DNA of 13,292 bases from Saprospiraceae bacterium (GTDB taxonomy: Bacteria > Bacteroidota > Bacteroidia > Chitinophagales > Saprospiraceae): positions 1 through 13,292 of the forward strand of contig JADKBV010000010.1 in assembly GCA_016714895.1 (NCBI GenBank), given 5' to 3'. The position numbers and the translations under genes are program-made. Below are positions 8,101 to 13,292 of the stretch, one piece after another. The notes under the pieces were generated by a model, which had not been told where the DNA came from, searched no databases, and saw nothing but the letters and a program-made list of their open reading frames with translations. Each line of letters starts with the position of its first letter. Within the stretch, counting starts at the first letter, position 1.

Positions 8101-8287
8101 TTTAAATACTATCTAATGAAACAATTAATTTTTTTCTTTTATCATCAAACTTGATTGCCCAATGCTACATCCAATACCTACAATGCCTCCGACCATCGGA
8201 TCAAACGTGAATATGTCGGTGGATGTGGTAATCCTGAAGCATTTATAAATTTGCATCATATTCAATAAATTTAAAGATTATTCGGTA

Positions 8288-8894
8288 ATGGCCATTAAAC
8301 CTTTAATATTTTTTTATTTGTTTTTGTCCTTAATACTGAGTTGTAGACCTTTACAAAGTAATTTTGTTATACAAACAGAAATGGAAGAAATACTTTTTAA
8401 TTGCGACAAGTGTTGTTGATTTTGATTTCCCTTTATCTGATACATTTGTTAATAGTGAGATAGAATTTCGAATCATAAATAAGTGTAAAAATGAAGTATC
8501 TTTATTTCACGACAAGACATTTGTGTTACCTTATTATAAACCTTATACATAGCATGCTTCGAATGAAGATCAAACTGTGATTCGGTTTTTCGATGAGCAC
8601 AAAAACGAGATATTTGGTGACTTTACAACTGTGAACTTAGACTCAACTTTTGTAGGTGCTGACTACTTTGTTCCTACGTTTAATGATACTGCTACATATA
8701 CCATTCAGTATTATGGTTCATTAACTATCAGACAAAAAATTGTGATGTCTTATTTTAGAGACTCTTATTGGATTACACTTAGTAAAAATGAATGTAATCG
8801 AATACACTATATTAAATTATGTATTTCCAAGGGTAAAAAAAAGAGGAATACATTGTATGGAATGTCTTGCAGTGGTTTTATTAAAGTTATATGA
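8288..8894 (+). pseudogene. Broken lipoprotein gene (frameshift plus in-frame stop)
   Basis: ATG 8288 begins a lipoprotein signal, MAIKPLIFFYLFLSLILSC, with the lipobox LILSC and a lipid-modifiable Cys at residue 19. This frame stops early at NCDKCC (about 8420). Coding-like sequence continues in another frame through ATSVVDFDFPLSDTFVNS, FRIINKCKNEVSLF and FVLPYYKPYT, stops at TAG 8550-8552, and resumes in the same frame with NEDQTVIRFFDEHKNEIFGD. It continues through YTIQYYGSLTIRQK and ends GFIKVI at 8894. The repaired product would be about 202 residues, with alternating hydrophobic strands suggestive of a beta-sandwich. The family is not recognised. Treating the two downstream pieces as parts of one gene is an inference from frame, composition and lack of separate signals. 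Confidence 0.6.
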
Positions 8895-9143
8895 TTTGAC
8901 AAGATGTCTAATGTTGTCGTGAGTTGGCAACTTGAGACTGTTTCGGAGTGCTTATCCGAGGTAGTTCTTTACCGTCTTATTTAAAATATTACTGTCAATA
9001 AGTGATCATTTTTGTTCTAATAAATATATATTTGTGCCTGACATGGTACGTTTTGGTAGCACTGAAAATTTAGGGACAAGATCATTATGTCTGCTATTTT
9101 TAAAATTTATTTAAAATAAGTTTGATTACCTTTAAAAAATATA

Positions 9144-9488
9144 ATGAAAAGTTTATTTAAGTTCAAATTTTATTTCCCGCTTTTACTCCTTTTAATAGCT
9201 TTGATTATTTTATTGAATTACTATAATTATCCATCTGAATGGAATGAAATTGAACTTGGACAAAAGAGAAATCTAATTCATCAAAATATAGGAATTCCTA
9301 CCTACGGAGACCTATGGGATATGAAGGGTGATATCTGGGTTGATGACCATTTTTTTTCCTGGCATCGACTTGACGTATTTTATAATTCGGATACAGTTGT
9401 TTATGGTTATCATATTTCAATTTATTATGGCAATAAAACTGATTTTTATAGATGTTCTATGAAAAGTGGATTTAGTACATCACGGTAA
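9144..9488 (+). CDS. Small membrane-anchored hypothetical protein, BamE/SmpA-like in outline
   Basis: The 114-residue product has one N-terminal hydrophobic helix (residues about 9-27, FYFPLLLLLIALIILLNYY) preceded by lysines, so it is probably inserted with its C-terminal part outside the cytoplasm. The rest, EWNEIELGQKRNLIHQNIGI with P-T-Y-G-D following, then W-(V)-D-D and short strands RLDVFYNSDTVVYGYHISIY, has the order of a SmpA/OmlA (BamE-like) fold: a helix with an LGxx..I...IG.P pattern, then aromatic strands. This likeness is structural guesswork; no lipobox is present. The last residues (SGFSTSR) may be non-native if the end is frameshifted. It stands alone with a ~250-base leader and a large foldback just downstream. 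Confidence 0.65.
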   Translation: MKSLFKFKFYFPLLLLLIALIILLNYYNYPSEWNEIELGQKRNLIHQNIGIPTYGDLWDMKGDIWVDDHFFSWHRLDVFYNSDTVVYGYHISIYYGNKTDFYRCSMKSGFSTSR

Positions 9489-9513
9489 ATTTATCAGCAG
9501 GTACGAGAGCTAT

Positions 9514-9598
9514 GTTTTAAATGTCTGCACTGTATGAAGTTGCAACCCGAACGTTGGTGCATGTTTGCAACTTCTCCCCATACTGTAATCATTAAAAC
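9514..9598. repeat. Long imperfect foldback downstream of the 9144-9488 gene
   Basis: Nested complementary arms are visible. GTTTTAA plus ATG (9514-9523) pairs with CATTAAAAC (9590-9598). ACTGTATG (9529-9536) pairs with CATACTGT (9579-9586) with one mismatch. AAGTTGCAA (9537-9545) pairs perfectly with TTGCAACTT (9565-9573). The loop is about 19 bases and contains GAACGTTGG. No T tract follows, so it is not a standard intrinsic terminator. It may be a recombination site, a small palindromic element or a structured RNA end. Confidence 0.65.
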
Positions 9599-9623
9599 CG
9601 TGATTCAGACCTATGGTTCAGAG

Positions 9624-9770
9624 TAGAATCTTGTTTACTTTTGAATAAACTTTTATCCCACCAATCCATTTTTCTCAAAATTATGTACAAAACTCCTCCA
9701 CCATTCCAAATTTTTTTTTAGTTTTGTTGTATCATAAGGTAGTGAGATGAATAGAAGCACTTTTTTGAAT
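9624..9770 (+). repeat. Dispersed ~150-base repeat, copy A
   Basis: It aligns by eye with 12880-13029. Shared blocks include TTTTTCTCAAAA, ACAAAAC followed by TCTCCACC-like sequence, TTCCAAA, TTTTTTAGTTTTGTTGTA, CATAAGGTAG and GAGATGAATA, then a T run and GAAT. It holds TAGTTTTG (at about 9719-9726), a fit to the TAnnTTTG promoter box. Reading from its ATG at 9747 gives only 21 residues, so it is probably not coding. Confidence 0.7.
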
Positions 9771-9873
9771 CAGATTTTGCTTTTTGGAAAGGGAGATCCC
9801 GATTTTTTGTAGGTTTACCCTTATCGTATTCCTGTACAAAAGGGTGTAGGCAAAGTTTGAAAAACCCGAAAGT

Positions 9874-9909
9874 TGCTAACATTTTATTGCGTATAGTATC
9901 AAGTTAGCA
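9874..9909. repeat. Short inverted repeat TGCTAAC/GTTAGCA before the thioredoxin-fold gene
   Basis: TGCTAAC (9874-9880) and GTTAGCA (9903-9909) are perfect complements 22 bases apart. The left arm plus the following A gives TGCTAACA, which recurs at 10903 just after the gene. The arms recall the AAC...GTT outer boxes of integron attC sites, but the interior is too short for a full attC. Confidence 0.5.
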
Positions 9910-9925
9910 TCAATTAGAAAAAGTT

Positions 9926-10895
9926 ATGAATAGATTGTATTTTATTCTTCCATTAGTATTTTCAGTTCACTTGATTTATTGCCAATTTCCAAATTTAGAA
10001 CATGAAGAGTATTTAAAGTGTGAAAAAGAGATAAAAGAGATAATTTTCCCAAAACCAATAAATAATGACTCAATTAAACCATTTTCAATAAATTCATTTA
10101 ACAATCAGAACACAATTTTTCCACTTTTGGGTTAAATCAGAGAATCAAGATATCTTTTTTGAGAACGAACTAATTAGACTACAAACCCTTCAAAAAAAAT
10201 ACCAAGATTCAGTTCGTATTATAATAATTACAAATACTAATCAGAAAATAATTAACCCAATAATTCACAACTTCAAACTTGATATACCAATTGTCTTAGA
10301 TTCACTACATAAAAATTTGTTGCACTATGAAACACCATTTTCTGTATATTATGATTCAAAAGGTAATTTAAACAGCATATCATATTCTACCTTTATACTC
10401 GAAACTATTATAGACAAAGTTATTTTCGGAAAAAATACAATTTCTCCGGAGTATTCAATGATGTGGACATGCCAATATCCTTTAAAAAAATATAAATTCC
10501 CTGCACCTTACAAAAATAAAGAGTTGGGGTCTTTTTGCATTAATGATTTGATCTCACGTCAAATTGTGTTATATTTATGGCCTGATTATGATTGCTATTT
10601 TTGTCTTTCAAATTTATTGCTTGCCAATGATTTGCATTTTAAGTATAAAAAGTCAATTCAGTTTGTGGTAATTTCAAATCTTCCTGAGTCAAAAGCTACT
10701 GAAATAATCAAAAAATATAATATAACTTTACCATGGGTTATAGATGATAATTATAGAAATATATTACCTAATAACAATCCTTTGTTTCTTGCATATTCAT
10801 CAAACGGAACCTTATTATCTTATGAAATTTCTGGACACATAATGCAAGGAAGAATAGAATCATATTTTAAAGATGGTACTTTAATTAAAAATTAA
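9926..10895 (+). pseudogene. Exported tandem thioredoxin-fold protein (TlpA-like), one frameshift
   Basis: ATG 9926 starts a signal peptide (MNRLYFILPLVFSVHLIYCQ). The first frame ends at TAA 10133 after NNQNTIFPLLG. Dropping one T from the run at 10116-10120 gives NTIFHFWVKSENQDIFFENE and an open frame to TAA 10893-10895, about 322 residues in all. Domain 1 (about 60-140) has the thioredoxin-like FHFWVKSE strand-turn and a cis-proline-type ETPFSVYYDSKG, but no CxxC. Domain 2 (about 200-310) has IVLYLWPDYDCYFC with a CxxC motif (CYFC, codons 10593-10604), then IQFVVISNLPESKA, WVIDDNYR and NNPLFLAYSSNGTLL. Bacteroidota TlpA-like proteins are periplasmic thiol-disulfide oxidoreductases or redox sensors; here redox chemistry would rest on domain 2. 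It is AT-rich, stands alone, and is bracketed by inverted repeats at 9874 and 10903. If the indel is an assembly error, the gene is intact. Confidence 0.72.
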
Positions 10896-10902
10896 AACTG
10901 AT

Positions 10903-10970
10903 GCTAACAATGCACTGGACGGGCAGACTTGCTATCGCTGCGTCCATCGCCAGTGCTGGACCGTTATGGC
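10903..10970. repeat. attC-like foldback site (candidate integron recombination site)
   Basis: It starts 8 bases after the stop codon of the thioredoxin-fold gene. The outer boxes TAAC (10905-10908) and GTTA (10963-10966) are complementary. Inside, GCACT (10912-10916) pairs with AGTGC (10952-10956), GGAC (10917-10920) with GTCC (10942-10945), and GCAG (10923-10926) with CTGC (10938-10941), leaving an 11-base loop and unpaired bases mainly on the 3' side. TAACAATGC...CGTTATGG resembles the ends of attC sites (TAACAA...CGTTA), and the placement just after a stop codon is typical of gene cassettes. Against this, the outer heptamers do not fit RYYYAAC/GTTRRRY fully and no integrase is in the window. 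Confidence 0.45.
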
Positions 10971-11337
10971 TCATTTCACCTTACTGCAACACAAAACATA
11001 GTCCAACAAATAACCACAAACTAACCTGATAAATAGAACAATTATTAATATTAGATTTACGAAATAATTTTTGCCTTTTGGCGTTTCAGTAATATGAATT
11101 TAGTGAAAATGTTTATTTATGTATTTCCAAGTTTGATTATACTTTCTTGTAATCCAACGGAAAATCCTACATTACATAGTCGTTGGCGGCTAATGAAAGT
11201 AGAAAAGTTAGATGTGCCATTATCTAGTCCTGAAAGGTTTTCAAATTATCCGTCAAAACCGAATGTTAATGAAAAACCTGTATTTAGTTTTGATTCTAAC
11301 TATCAAATTTGGAGTTGGAATGACAGCCTGCGTATTG

Positions 11338-11341
11338 AATA
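11338..11341. repeat. Target-site duplication, left copy (AATA)
   Basis: AATA directly precedes the left terminal repeat and is repeated at 12584-12587 directly after the right one. A 4-base duplication is usual for the IS407 group of the IS3 family. Confidence 0.85.
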
Positions 11342-11356
11342 TGTAAACTTGCGTAA
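11342..11356. repeat. Left terminal inverted repeat of the IS
   Basis: TGTAAACTTGCGTAA is identical to the inverted right end at 12569-12583. Similarity continues imperfectly inward to about 11381 (GGACA, then TTA and TTGACA-like blocks). Confidence 0.9.
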
Positions 11357-11387
11357 CTTTGGACAGGTTATAATTTGACAGACAAAG

Positions 11388-12269
11388 TTAAGCGAGTTTT
11401 TCACATTTCAATGATGAAAAATCCCTTAAAGATTTTTCATTGTTGAAACTGTTAAAAACTCTCGGTGCGTATTCTTTTGGACTCATGTGGCCTAACGATT
11501 GATGAGGGTGATATTCATTGTAATCATTCTTCCACTTTTCAGAGATGATGTTGAACTGGTTAATACTGTTAAACATATAAGCATCAAGTACATCCTCCCG
11601 AAATGTGCGGTTTAATCTTTCAATGTATCCGTTTTGAGTGGGTTTGCCAGGTTCAGCATAGACAGGTGTTACTTCATTTTTTTTACACCATTCCTTGTAA
11701 TCATTGGACGTGAATTCAGGCCCGTTATCCGTGCGAATGTAACTTGGAAGACCTATATCTTCCTTCAATCTTTCGAGTTGATCGATCACTCTTTTGGCGG
11801 GAAAACTAATACTTCCCTCACTCACCAGGCATTCCCTGTTGTAATCGTCCAATATATTGAGTATTCTGAATTTCCTGCCGTCCACAAGCGAATCGCTCAT
11901 GAAGTCCATACTCCATGTTTCGTTGTGCCGGTCTGGTTGTTGTAAAGGCTTTCTTTGAGCATCAGGAAGGTTAAATCGTTTCTTAACTCTTCGAACCAGT
12001 CCCATCTCCCGGTACACTCTCAATATTCGGCACCATGCCCATTTTTTGCCTTCTCGCCTGATCCTGTGATAGTAATTTTCGAAGCCACGGTTTGGATATT
12101 TTTCAACCATCTGTTCCAGCTTTGAAACTATTTCACTATCATCCACCTTACTCTTGTAATACCAACTGGATCTGCTCATGTTTACGATAGATACACTCTG
12201 ATCCACGCTGGCGTTATATTTTTTTATAAGGTAGGTCACAATCATTCTTTTGGCGGAAGGCTTTACCAC
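11388..12269 (-). CDS. IS3-family transposase OrfB (DDE integrase domain)
   Basis: The 293-residue OrfB has an HTH_21-type N-terminal part (about 43-95, with YPNRGFENYYHRI and R-x-L-R-V-Y-R-E-M-G). An rve integrase core follows, with D122 in WSMDFMSD, D181 in RTDNGPEF and E217 in GYIERLNR. D181 and E217 are separated by exactly 35 residues, the DD(35)E arrangement of this family. The C-terminal YNEYHPHQSLGHMSPKEYA is also typical. The first codon in this frame is GTG at 12269 and lies inside the frameshift region. OrfB is normally made as an OrfAB fusion of about 380 residues by -1 frameshifting, which catalyses copy-out transposition. No lesion is seen. Confidence 0.95.
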   Translation of the reverse strand: MVKPSAKRMIVTYLIKKYNASVDQSVSIVNMSRSSWYYKSKVDDSEIVSKLEQMVEKYPNRGFENYYHRIRREGKKWAWCRILRVYREMGLVRRVKKRFNLPDAQRKPLQQPDRHNETWSMDFMSDSLVDGRKFRILNILDDYNRECLVSEGSISFPAKRVIDQLERLKEDIGLPSYIRTDNGPEFTSNDYKEWCKKNEVTPVYAEPGKPTQNGYIERLNRTFREDVLDAYMFNSINQFNIISEKWKNDYNEYHPHQSLGHMSPKEYAPRVFNSFNNEKSLRDFSSLKCEKLA

Positions 12270-12529
12270 TTTTTTGATATAACATCCTTGGCCATTTCCA
12301 ACATCAATGCCTGATCAGCATACATGCGTTTTAACTTTGCGTTTTCCTCGCGAAGTTCTTTGAGTTCCTTAAGTTGTGATACTTCCATACCTCCGTACTG
12401 CTTACGCCAATTGTAAAAGGTGGCTTTGTTAATACCCAATTCACGGCTGATTTGCTCTGCCGTTTTTCCATTTTCATTCTCTTTAAGGGCCTTAATTATT
12501 TGGCTCTCGGTAAACTTACTACTTTTCAT
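12263..12529 (-). CDS. IS3-family transposase OrfA (HTH_Tnp_1)
   Basis: The 88-residue protein carries a helix-turn-helix over about residues 7-45 (FTESQIIKALKENE, then ISRELGINKATFYNWRKQYG) and a leucine-zipper-like coiled coil over 50-80 (LKELKELREENAKLKRM) for multimerisation. It binds the terminal repeats and, alone, usually limits transposition. MKSSKFTESQ and YNWRKQYGGM are hallmark IS407-group text. The start ATG (12527-12529) is 40 bases inside the right terminal repeat. A TAAATTTG on the minus strand sits only a few bases before the start, so the true promoter position is uncertain. Confidence 0.95.
   Translation of the reverse strand: MKSSKFTESQIIKALKENENGKTAEQISRELGINKATFYNWRKQYGGMEVSQLKELKELREENAKLKRMYADQALMLEMAKDVISKKW
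12269..12275 (-). promoter_or_regulatory. Programmed -1 frameshift site (A AAA AAG)
   Basis: On the minus strand the orfA frame reads TCA AAA AAG TGG TAA, giving the classic heptamer A-AAA-AAG directly before the orfA stop. Slipping back one base gives ...KK-VVKPSAKR and enters orfB. This is the standard way IS3 elements make the OrfAB transposase. Confidence 0.88.
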
Positions 12530-12568
12530 AAAACAAATTTAAATGTTAATTTTTAAATTGTCCTATTT

Positions 12569-12583
12569 TTACGCAAGTTTACA
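12569..12583. repeat. Right terminal inverted repeat of the IS
   Basis: TTACGCAAGTTTACA is the exact complement of the left end at 11342-11356. It is followed by the AATA duplication at 12584-12587. Confidence 0.9.
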
Positions 12584-12831
12584 AATACACTATAATATAT
12601 AAAGATATGGAATTATATACTCATTCTGTACATTCATATGAATTAGTAAGAGATACCATTCACTACACAAATGCCAGATATAATTTTCAAATTATTGACA
12701 ATCTTTTACTGTTAAATGGCTATGGTGTTTCTCAATTTGGCAGAAGTAATTTCAAGTACTATTTTGAATTAGTTGAATAATAATAGGTAAAAACAACCTT
12801 GATAAAAAAAACAACAATTTCAAAGTCTCAC

Positions 12832-12870
12832 TCTGGGTCATTATCATATAAATCTGTGATGCTACCCAGA
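12832..12870. repeat. Hairpin downstream of the interrupted lipoprotein gene
   Basis: TCTGGGT (12832-12838) pairs with ACCCAGA (12864-12870), and the next CAT pairs with ATG, around a loop of about 17 bases. No T tract follows directly. It could be a transcript-end structure or a recombination-site remnant. Confidence 0.45.
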
Positions 12871-12879
12871 TGTAAGGTT

Positions 12880-13029
12880 TAGAATATTATGTACTTTTTA
12901 ATAAGCTTTTTTTTTCACACCCACCTTTTTCTCAAAATGTTTGACAAAACATCTCCACCTTTCCAAAATATTTTTTAGTTTTGTTGTACCATAAGGTAGA
13001 GAGATGAATACAGCAACTTTTTTTGAATA
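12880..13029 (+). repeat. Dispersed ~150-base repeat, copy B
   Basis: This is the partner of 9624-9770 in the same orientation, with an estimated 75-80% match by eye and several small indels. The best conserved core is TTTTTTAGTTTTGTTGTA, then CATAAGGTAG and GAGATGAATA. The TAGTTTTG at 12976-12983 fits the Bacteroidota -7 consensus. Copies lie upstream of the thioredoxin-fold gene (A) and of the gene at 13189 (B), so they might carry promoters or be ends of a mobile unit. Confidence 0.7.
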
Positions 13030-13188
13030 TCAATATATCCAATATGGGAAAACAGGGATGGGTACTCCGAAAAAGTTCAACCGATCTTTTTTGAATATCA
13101 AAGGGACACAAAAAGGGTTGTAAAAAGTGGTAGTGTATCACAATATGGTAATGGGTGTAAGTATGTTATGTGTCATTAAGAAAACCGC

Positions 13189-13292
13189 ATGAAAACTAAA
13201 ATTAAAAAAGACAATATAGGTGATGATTGGCTTTTCATAACTCCAATTGAAGGACTGGTTCTTACAATTGCAACTAAAAACGAAATCAAAAT
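13189..13292 (+). CDS. 5' end of an unidentified gene, cut by the window edge
   Basis: ATG 13189 opens a frame that stays open to the window end (34 full codons), beginning MKTKIKKDNIGDDWLFITP and continuing IEGLVLTIATKNEIK. There is no signal peptide, so the product is probably cytoplasmic, unlike its neighbours. The family is not recognised from so little sequence. It is preceded by copy B of the dispersed repeat, about 160 bases upstream. Confidence 0.55.
   Translation, partial: MKTKIKKDNIGDDWLFITPIEGLVLTIATKNEIK

Larger units (their letters stand above)
9489..9925. other. Non-coding interval with foldback, dispersed repeat and inverted repeat
   Basis: No gene is supported in these 437 bases. 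They contain three elements in order: an 85-base imperfect hairpin (9514-9598), copy A of the ~150-base dispersed repeat (9624-9770), and a short perfect inverted repeat (9874-9909) that ends 16 bases before the next start codon. Confidence 0.6.
11342..12583 (-). mobile_element. Complete IS3-family (IS407-like) insertion sequence, 1242 bases
   Basis: The ends are TGTAAACTTGCGTAA at 11342-11356 and its exact complement at 12569-12583. Behind a 4-5 base spacer the similarity continues with GGACA and a further imperfect ~15 bases. A 4-base duplication AATA flanks the element. Inside, on the minus strand, are orfA (12263-12529) and orfB (11388-12269), overlapping by 7 bases across a slippery heptamer. 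Length, two-frame transposase, TG-starting repeats and 4-base duplication all fit the IS407 group. Both frames are open and the catalytic residues are present, so the element is probably still active. It lies in the opposite direction to the gene it interrupts. Confidence 0.95.
11094..12780 (+). pseudogene. Lipocalin-like lipoprotein gene interrupted by an IS3-family element
   Basis: ATG 11094 begins a lipoprotein signal, MNLVKMFIYVFPSLIILSC (lipobox IILSC, Cys 19), then SRWRLMKVEK, FSFDSNYQIWSW and DSLRIEY. After 11341 the frame runs into the insertion sequence and stops at 11378. Joining 11341 to 12588 (removing the element and one AATA copy) continues the same frame as TIIYKDMELYTHSVHSYELV, then NARYNFQIIDNLLLLNGYG, and ends FKYYFELVE at TAA 12778-12780. 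The restored protein is 146 residues. Its W-x-L..V start, regular strands and Y-x-I..N-x-L-x-L end resemble the small lipocalin-like domains common in Bacteroidota lipoproteins; the ligand is unknown. The clean restoration shows that the insertion is recent and that the rest of this gene is undamaged. Confidence 0.88.
12781..13188. other. Non-coding interval with hairpin and dispersed repeat
   Basis: No supported gene lies in these 408 bases. They hold a hairpin (12832-12870) and copy B of the dispersed repeat (12880-13029). A 39-codon frame starting at ATG 13004 is not conserved with copy A beyond about six residues and is probably not a gene. Confidence 0.5.

Noticed and set aside
8116..8275. 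Short open pieces with a less AT-rich stretch reading SDHRIKREYVGGCGNPEAF
   Set aside because: No start, signal or recognisable family, and the frame is closed on both sides within about 150 bases; at most a remnant too small to name.
8936..8985. Possible three-way junction (AGAC..GTCT closing TCGGA/TCCGA and GGTA/TACC hairpins) after the broken lipoprotein
   Set aside because: The stems are only 4-5 base pairs; such short arms occur by chance in AT-rich sequence. No copy elsewhere in the window supports it.
9027..9034. TATATTTG as promoter of the 9144 gene
   Set aside because: It matches the -7 consensus, but the nearest upstream TTTG is about 12 bases away instead of about 19, and such boxes are frequent by chance in this AT-rich region.
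13004..13123. Possible 39-residue gene starting MNTATFFEYQYIQYG
   Set aside because: The homologous repeat copy at 9747 gives only 21 residues and diverges after about six, so the similarity is at DNA level and not protein-like.

Overview
The window looks like a chromosomal segment of a Bacteroidota bacterium, most likely of the Saprospiraceae or a close relative. The evidence is a type IX secretion (T9SS) C-terminal sorting domain, secreted repeat proteins ending in an S74 (tail-fibre/intramolecular chaperone) domain, a LemA/DUF2207 pair, promoter-like TAnnTTTG boxes, and few Shine-Dalgarno sequences. This placement is inferred from gene content; there is no rRNA or marker gene to confirm it.

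Layout. (1) Bases 1-3061 hold two tandem, heavily decayed genes for large secreted proteins with S74 C-termini. Most reading frame breaks are single-base indels in short homopolymers, and there are also in-frame stops. (2) 3199-3674 is a small T9SS-sorted protein broken by one frameshift. (3) 4099-6305 is a lemA-DUF2207 pair. lemA is damaged twice (a frameshift after the membrane segment, and an in-frame loss of the conserved YYN..VRDYN segment), whereas the DUF2207 membrane protein is intact. A strong bidirectional terminator separates it from a convergent, intact SAM-dependent methyltransferase (6425-7177, minus strand).

(4) From about 7.2 kb the sequence becomes visibly AT-rich and is an accessory region. 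Small genes all point rightward, each with its own long non-coding leader, and nearly all encode exported proteins: a secreted hypothetical (7561-8100), a broken lipoprotein (8288-8894), a membrane-anchored small protein (9144-9488), a tandem thioredoxin-fold protein with one frameshift (9926-10895), and a lipocalin-like lipoprotein (11094-12780). Foldback sequences lie between several of them. The one at 10903-10970 resembles an integron attC site, and the thioredoxin-fold gene is bracketed by two inverted repeats starting TGCTAACA. A ~150-base repeat occurs at 9624-9770 and 12880-13029.

(5) A complete 1242-base IS3-family (IS407-like) element, 11342-12583, sits inside the last lipoprotein gene. 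It has 15-base perfect terminal repeats, a 4-base AATA target duplication, orfA/orfB and an A6G slippery heptamer. Removing it with one AATA copy restores a continuous 146-residue frame. The window ends inside an unidentified gene starting at 13189.

The segment appears to combine a stable housekeeping-like core (DUF2207, methyltransferase) with decaying surface-protein genes and a fluid AT-rich set of exported-protein cassettes. No CRISPR, tRNA or rRNA was seen.
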